Part shown: positions 17,662-28,474 of the stretch, one piece after another
Layout: each line of letters starts with the position of its first letter
How positions within the stretch are numbered: position 1 is the first letter of the stretch
Source: Chloroflexota bacterium
GTDB taxonomy: Bacteria; Chloroflexota; UBA11872
Direction of reading: 5' to 3'
DNA length: 64,000 nt
Assembly: GCA_011523785.1 (NCBI GenBank)
Contig: WTFW01000060.1
Location: forward strand, 18,616-82,615
Made by a program: the position numbers and the translations under genes
Notes under the pieces: model-generated
What the model was told of the DNA's origin: nothing
What the model saw: only the letters and a program-made list of their open reading frames with translations
The model's database searches: none

Positions 17662-18990
17662 GTGCGGGATGACGCTATGCGCGCCACGATCATGGCGATC
17701 GGGCGGGCGGCTATCGCCGCCGTGGACCCCGCGACGGCGGTGCGCGAGACCGTTGCAGTCCACGACAGCGGCATACAGATCGGAAGTCTGCGGGTCCCTG
17801 ACGCTGACGCGCGGCGCGTGATTGTGCTGGGCGCCGGCAAGGCCAGCCCGCGCATGGCGGCGGCGCTGGTGGAGATCCTGGGCGATCGCGTTGCTGGCGG
17901 GCTGGTCATCACCAAGGATGGTTATGCCTCGCCGGCCGGGCAGGTCGAGATCGTGGAAGCCGGCCACCCCGTGCCCGACGCGCGTGGGCAGGCGGCGACC
18001 CGACGCCTGTTGGAGATGGCGGGCGACGCGCAGGCCGGGAACCTGGTGCTGTGCGTGATTTCCGGCGGCGGATCGGCGCTGACGCCCAGCCCGCCGGACG
18101 GAATCACGTTGACGGAGCTCCAGAATGTCACCGACCAGTTGCTGCGCTCGGGCGCCACGATCAACCAGATGAACGCCATTCGGAAGCACCTGTCCCTGTT
18201 CCACGGCGGCCTGCTGGCGGCGACTGCCGCGCCGGCGCGCGTGGTCGGGCTGCTCGTCAGCGACGTGGTGGGCAATCCGGTCGACGTGATTGCTTCCGGT
18301 CCCGCGTCGCCCGACCCGACGACCTACGCCGATGCGCTGGCGGCGCTGGATGCGTTTGACCTGCGAGGCGCGGCGCCGGCCGCGATCCGCGAGCGGCTTG
18401 AGCTGGGCGCCCGTGGTGGTCTGCCGGAGACGCCGAAGCCGGACGACCCATTATTTGACCGCGTTTCCAACCTGGTGATTGCCGATAACGCCCGTGCGGG
18501 GCTGGCTGCCGTGGCCGCGGCCAGGGAGGCCGGATTGCACGCCCAATTCCTGACCTCGCGGGTGCAGGGCGAAGCGCGGGAGATCGCCAAGCTGGTGGCG
18601 GGCGCGGCGATCGACATTGCACGCAGCGACCGGCCAGTCAGCCGGCCGGGGTGCGCAGTTTTTGGTGGGGAAACCACTGTGACCGTCCGTGGTACCGGGC
18701 GCGGCGGCCGCAGCCAGGAACTGGCCGTGGCGGCCGCCCAGGAGCTGGCGGGCGAGCCGAATACGGCCGTCTTTGCGCTGGCCACGGACGGTACCGACGG
18801 GCCCACCGACGCCTGCGGCGGGTTGATCGACTGGACGACGATCGAGCGGGCGCGGTCCGCCGGCGGCGATTGTGCCAGCGCCCTGGATGACAACGATTCG
18901 TACAGCTACCTCCAATGCTGCGGCGACCTGGTGCAGCTGGGGCCGACGGGCACCAACGTGAATGATCTCTACATGGCGTTCGGATGGTGA
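17662..18990 (+). CDS. Glycerate 2-kinase (GckA/MOFRL family)
   Basis: An ATP-dependent kinase of the DUF4147/MOFRL type that makes 2-phosphoglycerate from glycerate, linking hydroxypyruvate or tartronate metabolism to glycolysis. Recognisable blocks are LGAGKASPRM, VISGGGSAL, the NPVDVIASGP segment in the nucleotide-binding half, and FGGETTVTV, GGRSQELA and DGTDGPTD in the MOFRL half. I choose GTG 17662, which avoids a 32-base overlap with the degV-like gene and has GGAG about nine bases upstream; an ATG at 17581 is also in frame. The 442-aa length is normal. Its 3' end overlaps the LysM gene start. Confidence 0.88.
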   Translation: MRDDAMRATIMAIGRAAIAAVDPATAVRETVAVHDSGIQIGSLRVPDADARRVIVLGAGKASPRMAAALVEILGDRVAGGLVITKDGYASPAGQVEIVEAGHPVPDARGQAATRRLLEMAGDAQAGNLVLCVISGGGSALTPSPPDGITLTELQNVTDQLLRSGATINQMNAIRKHLSLFHGGLLAATAAPARVVGLLVSDVVGNPVDVIASGPASPDPTTYADALAALDAFDLRGAAPAAIRERLELGARGGLPETPKPDDPLFDRVSNLVIADNARAGLAAVAAAREAGLHAQFLTSRVQGEAREIAKLVAGAAIDIARSDRPVSRPGCAVFGGETTVTVRGTGRGGRSQELAVAAAQELAGEPNTAVFALATDGTDGPTDACGGLIDWTTIERARSAGGDCASALDDNDSYSYLQCCGDLVQLGPTGTNVNDLYMAFGW

Positions 18991-19682
18991 GCGACGGCGA
19001 GTCGGGCCCTCCGGTTCAGCCGGAGCTCCGGTGGGTCAAGGTCACAGGGCCGGACGCCCTGCGGCCGCTGGACCGGCACTGGGTTCGCTACGTGCGCCTG
19101 GCCTTGCTGCTTGCCGCCGTCCTGATCGCCTGGCGGATCCTGGCCTGGCAGGAAGATGGGTACCGGGCCGCCGCATCCGCGGCTGGAGACGCCGCGTTGC
19201 GGGGGGCGTTGGTGGGGGTTGAATTAACGTCGACGACTGCGCCCTCCACACCCCAGGCCGCGCAGTCCGGCGTCGAGATCGTGGTGCTGTCGCCCACGCC
19301 CACGGCCACTCCCACGCCGGTTCCCACGCCCACGCCAACCCCGGAGCCCACACCGGCGACGCATGTGGTGCGACCCGGCGAAACGCTTTCACGGATTTCC
19401 GAGCTTTATGCGGTGCCGTTGAGCGTGATCGTGGAATTGAACAACATCGCGGATCCCAACAACGTGGAGGTCGGCCAGCGGTTGCGGCTGCCCGAGGGCA
19501 CGGAGGTTCCCGAGCAGGAGGACGCCCCTGGTCCATATACGGTCCAGCCCGGCGACACCCTCAGCGCCATCGCCGTCACGTTTGGCGTGAGCATCAACGA
19601 TCTGATGGCGGCCAACGGCCTCAGTGACGCCAACACGATTTTCCCCGGCCAAGAACTGCGGATTCCGGGCAGGCCCGGTTAG
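18984..19682 (+). CDS. Membrane-anchored double LysM protein
   Basis: A 232-aa protein with a 40-residue cytoplasmic N-terminus, one transmembrane helix (about 41-60), a long Pro/Thr-rich linker (about 95-122) and two LysM modules (126-170 and 184-228; HVVRPGETLSRI and YTVQPGDTLSAI). LysM binds N-acetylglucosamine polymers, so the protein probably sits on the outer face of the membrane and touches peptidoglycan. No enzymatic domain is present. ATG 18984 (seven-base overlap with the kinase stop) and GTG 18987 are both possible starts. It is the last gene of the recJ-to-LysM run. Confidence 0.88.
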   Translation: MVSDGESGPPVQPELRWVKVTGPDALRPLDRHWVRYVRLALLLAAVLIAWRILAWQEDGYRAAASAAGDAALRGALVGVELTSTTAPSTPQAAQSGVEIVVLSPTPTATPTPVPTPTPTPEPTPATHVVRPGETLSRISELYAVPLSVIVELNNIADPNNVEVGQRLRLPEGTEVPEQEDAPGPYTVQPGDTLSAIAVTFGVSINDLMAANGLSDANTIFPGQELRIPGRPG

Positions 19683-19693
19683 CCTCGACGTGG

Positions 19694-19723
19694 TTGTTGC
19701 AGGCCGTTCCCACTGCGTACACT
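19694..19723 (+). promoter_or_regulatory. Possible promoter for the Asp-box gene
   Basis: TTGTTG at 19694-19699 and TACACT at 19718-19723 are separated by 18 bases, a fair match to a housekeeping sigma promoter. The site lies in the 178-bp gap after the LysM gene and about 135 bp upstream of the next start. Prediction only. Confidence 0.35.
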
Positions 19724-19860
19724 GCGGATAGCCCCGATGGTCGCGCAATGCCCCATCGCGGGCCTTATGCTGTAGGCGCCCTTTCGACAACTACTTGAGA
19801 CGCCGGGGCGCCGGCGGCTCTCTCCATTCTGTCGATCCGCGAGTCCGGAGGCTCTAACGC

Positions 19861-21864
19861 ATGGTTGAAGTCGAAACCATCGACCCGGCCGTCAACCGCT
19901 GGCAGCGCGTCGGCGGCCAAGAGGGCGGCACGGTGACATCAATCGCGATGGCCTCGCATTCCGAGGGCCGTCGCATTTTCATTGGCACCATGTCCGGTGT
20001 CTTTCTGTCCGACGACGACGGCCAGACCTGGCGTATTTCCAACGCCCAGCTCACCAGCCCGTACATCCAGGCCGTCGCGGTGTCGCCGGACTACAACCGC
20101 GACAGCAACGCGTTTGCCGGCGCAGTACAGGGCGGCGTGTTCAAGTCGTTCGACGGCGGCGAGACCTGGAACCGCCTGTCCTTCTGGGGCGCGATTCCCA
20201 ACGTGGTGGCCCTGGCGCTATCTCCCTCGTACGCGACCGACCGCATCGCCCTACTGGGGACGGACGGCGACGGCGTGTACCGCACGACGAACGGTGGCCG
20301 CAGCTGGAACCCGTCGAACGTGGGCTTGTCAGGGCTCTCCGTGCAGACCCTGGTGGTTTCCTCTGGATTCCGAAACGACCAGATGGTCTTCGCCGGCCTT
20401 GTCAACGGCGGCGTGTGCCGATCGAGCGACGGGGGACGCACCTGGGAGCAGCTTGGCGGCGACGACTTCGGCACGGCCACGGTGCAAGCGTTGGCCCTGG
20501 CCCCGGACTTTACCGCCGACCGAACTATGCTCGCGGCGACCGAAGAACGCGGCTTGTGGGTGTCCAAGGACGCCGGACGAACCTGGGCGCAGGTTGCCGA
20601 GGTCGGTGACGAAGCCGTCAACGCCGTGTGCATCTCCCCGGCGTTCGCTGAGGACCAAACAATCGTGGCCGGCACGGGCGGCCAGGGTGTCGTCGTGAGC
20701 ACCGACGGCGGCGAGACCTGGGAAACGCGGACGCTGGAGGAAAGCTACGGGTCGATTTTGACCCTTGCGCTATTGCCAACCGAAGACACCACGCTCTTGT
20801 GGGCGGGCACCTTCTTGACCGGGCTGCTGTGTTCCAGTGACCTGGGCGTCACCTGGGAGCCTCGAAACACGGGCATTACCAGCCAGAACTGGGTGACGCT
20901 GGCCATTTCTCCTGACTTCGGGGTCGACCGGACGATGTTCGCGGGCGGTTCCGGGAGCGGGGTGCATGTGTCGACCGACGGCGGCGCGACCTGGGAAGCG
21001 CGCGGCGAGGACCTGGCCGAGTTGGATATCGCCGGGATCGCTGCATCGCCCGAGTATTCGGCCGACGGCGTTGTCCTCGTGGCTACGCAGGCGGGGCTCT
21101 TCCGCAGCGCCGACCATGGACACACCTGGGACGAAGCCGTTGAGGGCTTTGACCTGGACGACGTGCGGGCGGTGGCGTTTTCTTCGGACTTCGGAAGCGA
21201 TCGAACCGCGTTTGCCGGAGGAGCGCTGGGTTTGACGTACCGCAGCGTCGACGGTGGCGAGACCTGGGAACGGCTGGCGCACGACTTCGATGGCGAGACC
21301 GTGGTGGCGCTGGCTACCGGCCCCAATTTCGCGGTGGACCGCGCGGTGTTTGCGGGAACCATCGGCCAGGGCGCCGCCGCGGTGCATGTGAGCTACGACG
21401 GCGGCGATTCGTTCGAACGTTTTGTGGAGCATGAGACCAACACGCCGTGGGTGTCGCTGGCCATTCCGGCGGTCTACACCGACAGAGAGCGGACGTGGCT
21501 TTTTGGCACGGCCAGCCAGGTGTTCCGTCCCGCCGCCCGCTTTGAAGACGTGTGGTCGGGGAGCTACCCGGCTGACGCCGAGACGGCCGTGCTCTGGATC
21601 GATGCCACACCCACGTTCGCCGACGACACCACGGTGTATGCGGCGACCAGCCGAGGCGTCTTCAAATCGGCCAACGGTGGCGCTGGCTGGTCGGAGTTCA
21701 ACCCCAACCTGCGAAACCGCGCGGTGCTGCGGGTGGCCGCCTCGCCCAACTACGCCGAGGACTCCACGGTCTTTGCGATGGCGCTGGGCGGCGAGATCTG
21801 GCGGCTGGTTGACGACCCGGCGTCCCTGCGCGGCGAGGCAATTCGACCTACCGACATCATTTAG
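19861..21864 (+). CDS. Asp-box (BNR/Ycf48/sortilin-like) beta-propeller protein
   Basis: A 667-aa protein built from about twelve copies of the Asp-box turn (patterns such as DDGQTW, DGGETW, NGGRSW and DAGRTW). Between them recur phrases of the type 'spdfaxDrtvfAgt', giving blades of roughly 45-55 residues. This fits one or two seven-bladed propellers as in Ycf48, sialidase-like and VPS10 proteins, which normally act outside the cytoplasm. No signal peptide or lipobox is visible here: the ATG at 19861 has an ideal GGAGG at 19847-19851 and the protein begins MVEVETIDPAVNRW. It may therefore be cytoplasmic or exported without a classical signal. No catalytic sialidase residues are obvious. It stands alone. 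Confidence 0.85.
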   Translation: MVEVETIDPAVNRWQRVGGQEGGTVTSIAMASHSEGRRIFIGTMSGVFLSDDDGQTWRISNAQLTSPYIQAVAVSPDYNRDSNAFAGAVQGGVFKSFDGGETWNRLSFWGAIPNVVALALSPSYATDRIALLGTDGDGVYRTTNGGRSWNPSNVGLSGLSVQTLVVSSGFRNDQMVFAGLVNGGVCRSSDGGRTWEQLGGDDFGTATVQALALAPDFTADRTMLAATEERGLWVSKDAGRTWAQVAEVGDEAVNAVCISPAFAEDQTIVAGTGGQGVVVSTDGGETWETRTLEESYGSILTLALLPTEDTTLLWAGTFLTGLLCSSDLGVTWEPRNTGITSQNWVTLAISPDFGVDRTMFAGGSGSGVHVSTDGGATWEARGEDLAELDIAGIAASPEYSADGVVLVATQAGLFRSADHGHTWDEAVEGFDLDDVRAVAFSSDFGSDRTAFAGGALGLTYRSVDGGETWERLAHDFDGETVVALATGPNFAVDRAVFAGTIGQGAAAVHVSYDGGDSFERFVEHETNTPWVSLAIPAVYTDRERTWLFGTASQVFRPAARFEDVWSGSYPADAETAVLWIDATPTFADDTTVYAATSRGVFKSANGGAGWSEFNPNLRNRAVLRVAASPNYAEDSTVFAMALGGEIWRLVDDPASLRGEAIRPTDII

Positions 21865-21921
21865 CGGTCGGCTGTTCCTCGTCCGACGCACGCGCCTCGG
21901 AGTTCGATTCCGCGGCGTTGG

Positions 21922-22035
21922 CTAGGGGACGACCGAATACAGCCAGGTCCCCAGCACCAGCGACGCGCTGGCCAGCGTGAGGACGACAATCAGCGTGCGG
22001 ACCGTGACGCGGGCTCGGCTTGGGCGTCGCAGCAT
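21922..22035 (-). CDS. Candidate 37-aa membrane peptide
   Basis: In the 361-bp gap before the atp operon, a minus-strand frame from ATG 22035 encodes 37 residues: a very basic start (MLRRPSRARVTVR), one hydrophobic helix (TLIVVLTLASASLVLGT) and a short end WLYSVVP. The composition is what a real small membrane protein looks like, and no other gene occupies the site. No convincing ribosome site precedes the ATG, so this is a tentative call. The rest of the 21865-22225 gap holds only a weak promoter-like pair near 22144. Confidence 0.35.
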   Translation of the reverse strand: MLRRPSRARVTVRTLIVVLTLASASLVLGTWLYSVVP

Positions 22036-22143
22036 GGGGCGATGGCGTAACCAGGCGCGGACCCGACGGTCCGTCGCAGGACTAGCCTAGAGCCGCCAGC
22101 CACCCCTCCGCAACACCTCACATGGCGTTGTGACGGGTTGCGC

Positions 22144-22171
22144 TGGACTGGTGTGGGGCCTCTGCTAGACT
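22144..22171 (+). promoter_or_regulatory. Weak promoter candidate for the atp operon
   Basis: TGGACT (22144-22149) and TAGACT (22166-22171), each matching four of six consensus bases, are 16 bases apart and lie 55 bases before the first atp start codon. Position is sensible; sequence match is modest. Confidence 0.25.
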
Positions 22172-22225
22172 TCCGACGGCGAGTACGTGAACGTTTTCAC
22201 AAAGTCGTGAGGGCTGCGTGTCCTT

Positions 22226-22435
22226 GTGGGTGCGCTTCGGTCTGCGGCGCTTGCACTTGAGTTTGGATTCATCGTGGGCACGTTCATGGTCGCCGGCATC
22301 CTGGGAGGACGCTGGATTGATGACCGGTTGGGTACCGCGCCCTTCGTGTTACTCGGAGGAATTCTTCTTGCCCTGGCGTCCAGCGTTTACGTGATGTACC
22401 TGATCTTCAGCTGGCAGCGCGTGGGGAATCGCTAG
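22226..22435 (+). CDS. AtpZ/AtpI-type small ATP synthase accessory protein
   Basis: A 69-aa protein with two transmembrane helices and the AtpZ signature between them: GGRWIDDRLGTAPF, matching the family pattern G-x-x-x-D-x-x-x-G-T-x-P. AtpZ/AtpI proteins lead many atp operons and help assemble the c-ring or supply Mg2+. The start is GTG 22226, because an in-frame stop lies at 22208. It stops 3 bases before atpB, as expected for the first cistron of this operon. Family assignment is good given signature plus location. Confidence 0.8.
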   Translation: MGALRSAALALEFGFIVGTFMVAGILGGRWIDDRLGTAPFVLLGGILLALASSVYVMYLIFSWQRVGNR

Positions 22436-22437
22436 GC

Positions 22438-23256
22438 ATGGCCGCACCTGGACAGGATCTTGCGCCTCACGTCAGCGCGGCGGCGGAGCCGTTGGCCGGA
22501 CCGTGGGAGACGCCCCTCGGGCCGTTTACCGTAACCAACTCCATGTTCACGATGTGGCTCACGATGGGCGGCATCCTGGCGCTCGCCTGGTTCGCCACCC
22601 GACACATTCGCCGCGACCCCGACGCCGCCCTGGTGCCCCGAGGTCTCCAGAACGTCGCCGAAACGGTGACCGAGTTCCTTATGGAACTGGTGGAATCCAC
22701 CGTTGGCCGGCGCTACGCGGGCCGGGTCTTTGCCTTCGGCGCCACGTTCTTCGTATTCATCACCATTTCGAACTGGAGCAGCTTGCTGCCGGGTATTGGC
22801 ACGATCTGGAAGCCCTCGGAGATCTATCACGACGGCCACCTGGAGACGATCGCCGCGCCGATTTTTCGTCCGGCCACCGCCGACATCAACATGACCATTG
22901 CGCTGGCCCTGACGGCCTTCGTGGTCATCCACGCGTCCGGCATCGCCTCGCACGGTCCGCTGGGCCATCTGAAGGAGATGACGCAGGTGGCGTTCCTGGC
23001 GCCGGTGTTCATCATCATTGAGCTCTTCGTCATCATTTCGCTGTCGTTCCGACTCTTTGGCAACCTGTTCGCGGGCGAGGTGCTGCTCAATGGTCCCATC
23101 CTGGGCGCCTTCGCTCTCGGGCATCTACCGTTGATCGGGGCGGTGTTCCTGGTTCTGGAGATTCTTTTTGGACTCGTTCAAGCCGTGATCTTCTTCATGC
23201 TCAGCATGGTGTTCACGGGCCAGTCGGTTGGGCCGGATACGGCCGAAGCGCACTAG
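22438..23256 (+). CDS. atpB: F-type ATP synthase subunit a
   Basis: The proton channel subunit of the membrane Fo sector. It is 272 aa with a polar N-terminus and five to six helices. The essential Arg is present at residue 205 in SFRLFGNLFAGE, where it faces the c-ring carboxylate. Later residues include the conserved helix ending near LFGLVQAVIFFMLS. It is followed after 24 bp by atpE, the usual order. Confidence 0.96.
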   Translation: MAAPGQDLAPHVSAAAEPLAGPWETPLGPFTVTNSMFTMWLTMGGILALAWFATRHIRRDPDAALVPRGLQNVAETVTEFLMELVESTVGRRYAGRVFAFGATFFVFITISNWSSLLPGIGTIWKPSEIYHDGHLETIAAPIFRPATADINMTIALALTAFVVIHASGIASHGPLGHLKEMTQVAFLAPVFIIIELFVIISLSFRLFGNLFAGEVLLNGPILGAFALGHLPLIGAVFLVLEILFGLVQAVIFFMLSMVFTGQSVGPDTAEAH

Positions 23257-23511
<255 letters not shown>

Positions 23512-23545
23512 GCCCGACGCGTATGACGGCTACGGAGATGTGGCT

Positions 23546-24052
23546 ATGAGTGAGCCTGCGCCACTCGGGATCAGTTTCCCGAACATCCTGTTTCAGGTCG
23601 GCAACTTCCTGCTGTTCCTGTGGGTGCTACATCGTCTGCTCTTCAAGCCGCTCGTCGCCATGCTGGAGCGTCGGCGACAGCGGATTGCGGAGAGCCTGGA
23701 CGAGGCGGAGAACCTGCGGAAGCAAGTTGAATCCGAGCGTGCGGAGTTCCAGGCGGAACTTGCCAACGCACGGTCCGAGGCGCAGCGCATCCGAGAGGAG
23801 GCCAGCCGCGCCGCGGAGACGCTGCGTGCGCGCGAGCTTGAACAAGCCCGCGCGGAAGCGGAACGCATGCGCACCGAGGCGGCCGCCGAGGTGGACCGCA
23901 ATCGCGCCCGCGTTGCCGCCGAGCTTCGTTCGCAGACGGCCGACCTTGTCGTCGGCGCTACCGCGCGCGTTCTGGGTCGTTCCATCGACGATCCTGAACA
24001 CCGTCGGCTGGTCCAGGAGGCGATTACCGAAGTCTCCGGAGGCTCAAGCTAA
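23546..24052 (+). CDS. atpF: F-type ATP synthase subunit b
   Basis: Peripheral-stalk subunit: one N-terminal transmembrane helix (FQVGNFLLFLWVLHRLLF) followed by about 130 residues of highly charged coiled coil (Arg/Glu/Ala-rich) that reaches up to F1. I choose ATG 23546 rather than GTG 23540 because the ACGGAG at 23532 is then properly spaced. The 168-aa length is typical. It precedes atpH by 2 bp. Confidence 0.95.
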   Translation: MSEPAPLGISFPNILFQVGNFLLFLWVLHRLLFKPLVAMLERRRQRIAESLDEAENLRKQVESERAEFQAELANARSEAQRIREEASRAAETLRARELEQARAEAERMRTEAAAEVDRNRARVAAELRSQTADLVVGATARVLGRSIDDPEHRRLVQEAITEVSGGSS

Positions 24053-24054
24053 CG

Positions 24055-24588
24055 ATGCGCGGCAGCCGGCGTCGTCGCGCCGCGCGCTACGTTGAGGCCG
24101 TGGTCGCCGACGCCCGGGCCGGGCAAGCCTGGGACGTTTGGGAGGCCGACCTGGAAGTCCTCAGCGCAGTCGCTGACGACGATCAGGCGCGGCGCTTTCT
24201 CCAAAGCACTTCGATCGAGTTGGACGAGCGACTGCAGGCCGTGCAGCGCGCGGCCGGCGAGGCTTTGTCCGTCCGTGGGCTCGGTCTGCTGCGCCTGCTC
24301 GCCGAGCAACGGGAGGTTGACCTTGCGCAGGAGATCGCGCGCCGCTTTCGCGATGCCGCCGACGAGGCGCAGAGCGTCGATCGCGTGCATGTCACCACCG
24401 CCTCCGCCCTGGGGGAGGCCGAGTTACGCGACTTGCGCAATAGCCTGACCGCCCCTGGTCGAACCCTTCGCCTTACCACCGATATCGATCCCGCCCTGCT
24501 GGGCGGCTTTGTCGTCCGGCGCGGCGACGATGTACTTGACCTGAGCGTCCACGCCAGGCTGCAGGCCTTGGCGTCCACCTTGCGCTAG
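24055..24588 (+). CDS. atpH: F-type ATP synthase subunit delta
   Basis: The OSCP/delta protein that joins the b-stalk to the top of F1. It is 177 aa with the all-helical N-domain (start MRGSRRRRAARYVEAV) and the C-terminal beta-strand region near the end (DPALLGGFVVRRGDDVLDLS), which is the family's conserved patch. It follows atpF by 2 bp and precedes atpA by 12 bp, the normal order. Confidence 0.94.
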   Translation: MRGSRRRRAARYVEAVVADARAGQAWDVWEADLEVLSAVADDDQARRFLQSTSIELDERLQAVQRAAGEALSVRGLGLLRLLAEQREVDLAQEIARRFRDAADEAQSVDRVHVTTASALGEAELRDLRNSLTAPGRTLRLTTDIDPALLGGFVVRRGDDVLDLSVHARLQALASTLR

Positions 24589-24600
24589 CGGGAGCCCCGA

Positions 24601-26130
24601 ATGGCTATCAGCCCACAAGAGATCGCAGACGCGCTTCGGCAACAGATCGAAGGCTTTCAGGCCCAGGCCGAGCAGGCCAACATCGGCCACGTCCTCGAAG
24701 TCAGCGACGGTGTGGCGCGCCTGTCCGGACTGTCGCAGGCCATGGCCGGCGAACTCCTGGCCTTTCCTCACGACGTCACGGGCATGGCCCTGAACCTCGA
24801 AGAGGACACCGTTGGCGCGGTGATCCTGGGTGACTACCTGCGAATCGAGGAAGGGGACGAGGCCCGCACGACCGGCCGCGTGGCCCAGGTACCGGTTGGA
24901 CCGGAGCTGCTCGGACGCGTCGTCAACGCCATCGGCGAGCCAGTCGACGGCAAGGGACCCATCAACGCCGCCCGGTCTGACGTGATTGAGAAAGTGGCGC
25001 CCGGCGTCGCGCAGCGCCAGAACGTCGACACGCCGGTCCAGACCGGCCTGAAGGCCATCGACTCCATGACGCCGATTGGCCGCGGTCAGCGCGAGCTGAT
25101 CATTGGCGATCGCCAGATCGGCAAGACGGCGATTGCGCTGGACACGATCATCAACCAGCGCGGCGGCGATCTCGTCTGTATCTACTGCGCCATTGGACAG
25201 AAGGAAAGCGCGGTTGCGCAGGTGGTGGCCACCTTGCAGGAAGCCGGCGCCATGGAGCACACCATCGTGGTCCTGGCATCCGCCAGCGAGCCCGCCGCGC
25301 TGCAGTACATGGCGCCGTTCGCCGCCTGCACCATCGGCGAGTACTTCCGCGACAACGGCCAGCACGCCGTGGTCATCTACGACGACCTCACCAAGCACGC
25401 CTGGGCCTACCGCCAGGTCTCGCTGGTCCTGCGACGCCCGCCCGGGCGGGAGGCGTACCCCGGCGACGTGTTCTACCTGCACTCGCGCCTGCTCGAACGC
25501 GCGGCTCGCATGTCGGACGACCACGGAGGCGGCAGCCTGACGGCGCTCCCCATCATCGAGACGCAGGAAGGCGACGTCACCACCTATATCCCGACCAACG
25601 TCATCTCGATCACCGACGGCCAGATCTACCTGGAGGCCGACCTCTTCAACGCCGGCATCCGTCCCGCCATCAACCCCGGCATTTCGGTCTCGCGGGTTGG
25701 TGGAGACGCCCAGATTCGCGCCATGAAGTCGGTGTCCGGCGGTCTGCGGCTGGACCTGTCCCAGTACCGCGACGTGGCCGCCTTCGCCCAGTTCGCCTCA
25801 GACCTCGACCAGGCCACGCGCAATCAGCTGGAACGCGGACAGCGCGTGACCGAACTGCTCAAGCAGGGCCAGTACGCCCCAATGGAAGTCACCAATCAGG
25901 TCTGCGTGATTTTTGCCGGCACGGTCGGCCTGCTGGACGACATTCCGCTGCCGGACGTCGCCAGGTTCGAACAGGAGATGCTGGATTACTTGCGCGACAG
26001 CCACCCGGACCTTGTGGATGGCATTCGCTCCAGCGCTGACCTGGACGATGATGCGGAAGCGGCGCTACGCGCAGCCATTGAGGACTTCAAGACCAACGTG
26101 TTCGCTGCCAGCACGGTCGCGGCCAACTAA
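24601..26130 (+). CDS. atpA: F-type ATP synthase subunit alpha
   Basis: The 509-aa non-catalytic nucleotide-binding subunit of F1. The P-loop is GDRQIGKTA (169-177; Ile replaces the usual Thr), and [10 protein letters not shown] carries the arginine finger that reaches the beta active site. N-terminal beta-barrel, central ATPase and C-terminal helical domains are all present. Length is normal. It is followed by atpG after 3 bp. Confidence 0.97.
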   Translation: MAISPQEIADALRQQIEGFQAQAEQANIGHVLEVSDGVARLSGLSQAMAGELLAFPHDVTGMALNLEEDTVGAVILGDYLRIEEGDEARTTGRVAQVPVGPELLGRVVNAIGEPVDGKGPINAARSDVIEKVAPGVAQRQNVDTPVQTGLKAIDSMTPIGRGQRELIIGDRQIGKTAIALDTIINQRGGDLVCIYCAIGQKESAVAQVVATLQEAGAMEHTIVVLASASEPAALQYMAPFAACTIGEYFRDNGQHAVVIYDDLTKHAWAYRQVSLVLRRPPGREAYPGDVFYLHSRLLERAARMSDDHGGGSLTALPIIETQEGDVTTYIPTNVISITDGQIYLEADLFNAGIRPAINPGISVSRVGGDAQIRAMKSVSGGLRLDLSQYRDVAAFAQFASDLDQATRNQLERGQRVTELLKQGQYAPMEVTNQVCVIFAGTVGLLDDIPLPDVARFEQEMLDYLRDSHPDLVDGIRSSADLDDDAEAALRAAIEDFKTNVFAASTVAAN

Positions 26131-26133
26131 GGC

Positions 26134-27000
26134 ATGGCCAGCCCGCTCGAGCTTCGACGCCGTATCCGCAGCGTCGACAACACCCGCCAGATCACCCGGG
26201 CCATGCAGCTTGTGGCGGCGTCGCGCATGCGTCGCGCCCAGGAAGCTGTGCAGGCGGCGCGGCCCTATGCCACGCACATCTCGGGAATGATCGAGCGGCT
26301 GGTACTGGCCACAGGCAACGACCGGCTGCCGCCGATCCTTCAGCCGCGGCCCATCGAGCGCACCGCGTTCCTGGTGCTCACCACCAATCGCGGTCTGGCC
26401 GGTCCCCTGAACACCAACATCATCCGGAAGACCGTGAGCGAAATCGACGCGACCAGCGACGAGATTGAAGTCAGCGTCGTCGTCGTGGGGAAAAAAGGCC
26501 AGGTGGCGTTGCGCGGCCTCTACACGCTGACGGCTGTGTTCACCGACATCAACGACCAGCCCAGCGTCCTTGACATTGCACCAGTGACCCAGCTGCTCGT
26601 CGACGGGTACGAGCGGGGCGACTTTGACGAAGTCCGGATGATCTACCCGGAGTTTGTCAACATCCTCACCCAGCAGCCACAGGTCGTTCGCCTATTCCCG
26701 GTCGTGCTGCCGGAGGTGCAGCAGGACGCGCGCGAAGCGGACATCATCTTCGAGCCGGACCCGGCTTCGGTGCTTGAAGCGCTGATCCCGCGCTTCGTTG
26801 AAATGACGGTATACCGGGCCATGCTGGAACTTGCGGCCAGCGAGCAGAGTGCCCGCATGGTCGCCATGCGGGCGGCCACCGAAAACGCGACCGAACTGAT
26901 CGAGGGATTGCGCCTGGCCTACAACAAGCTGCGACAGTCCCGAATCACCAGCGAGATCATCGACATTGCCTCCGGCGCCAATGCGCTGGCGGACGCCTAG
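26134..27000 (+). CDS. atpG: F-type ATP synthase subunit gamma
   Basis: The rotating central shaft. It begins with the family's conserved RIRSVDNTRQITRAMQLVAA (11-30) and ends with a second conserved helix (YNKLRQSRITSEIIDIASGA). The 288-aa length is normal. Between them lies the Rossmann-like domain. It is 19 bp upstream of atpD, which has its own GGGAG. Confidence 0.96.
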   Translation: MASPLELRRRIRSVDNTRQITRAMQLVAASRMRRAQEAVQAARPYATHISGMIERLVLATGNDRLPPILQPRPIERTAFLVLTTNRGLAGPLNTNIIRKTVSEIDATSDEIEVSVVVVGKKGQVALRGLYTLTAVFTDINDQPSVLDIAPVTQLLVDGYERGDFDEVRMIYPEFVNILTQQPQVVRLFPVVLPEVQQDAREADIIFEPDPASVLEALIPRFVEMTVYRAMLELAASEQSARMVAMRAATENATELIEGLRLAYNKLRQSRITSEIIDIASGANALADA

Positions 27001-27016
27001 GGCGTAGGGGAGTTAA

Positions 27017-28420
<1,404 letters not shown>

Positions 28421-28474
28421 GCTGGTCGGCAAGGCTTTCAGACACCCTTTGATAGACTCGATTCGGAGGTCGTG

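Noticed and set aside
21901..21925. TTCGATTCC resembling a tRNA T-loop
   Set aside because: The flanking arm pairs only three of five bases and no acceptor or anticodon arms can be formed.
24601..26130. P-loop GDRQIGKT of AtpA as a sign of a broken gene
   Set aside because: Only Thr to Ile outside the Lys-Thr pair; all other motifs and length are normal.
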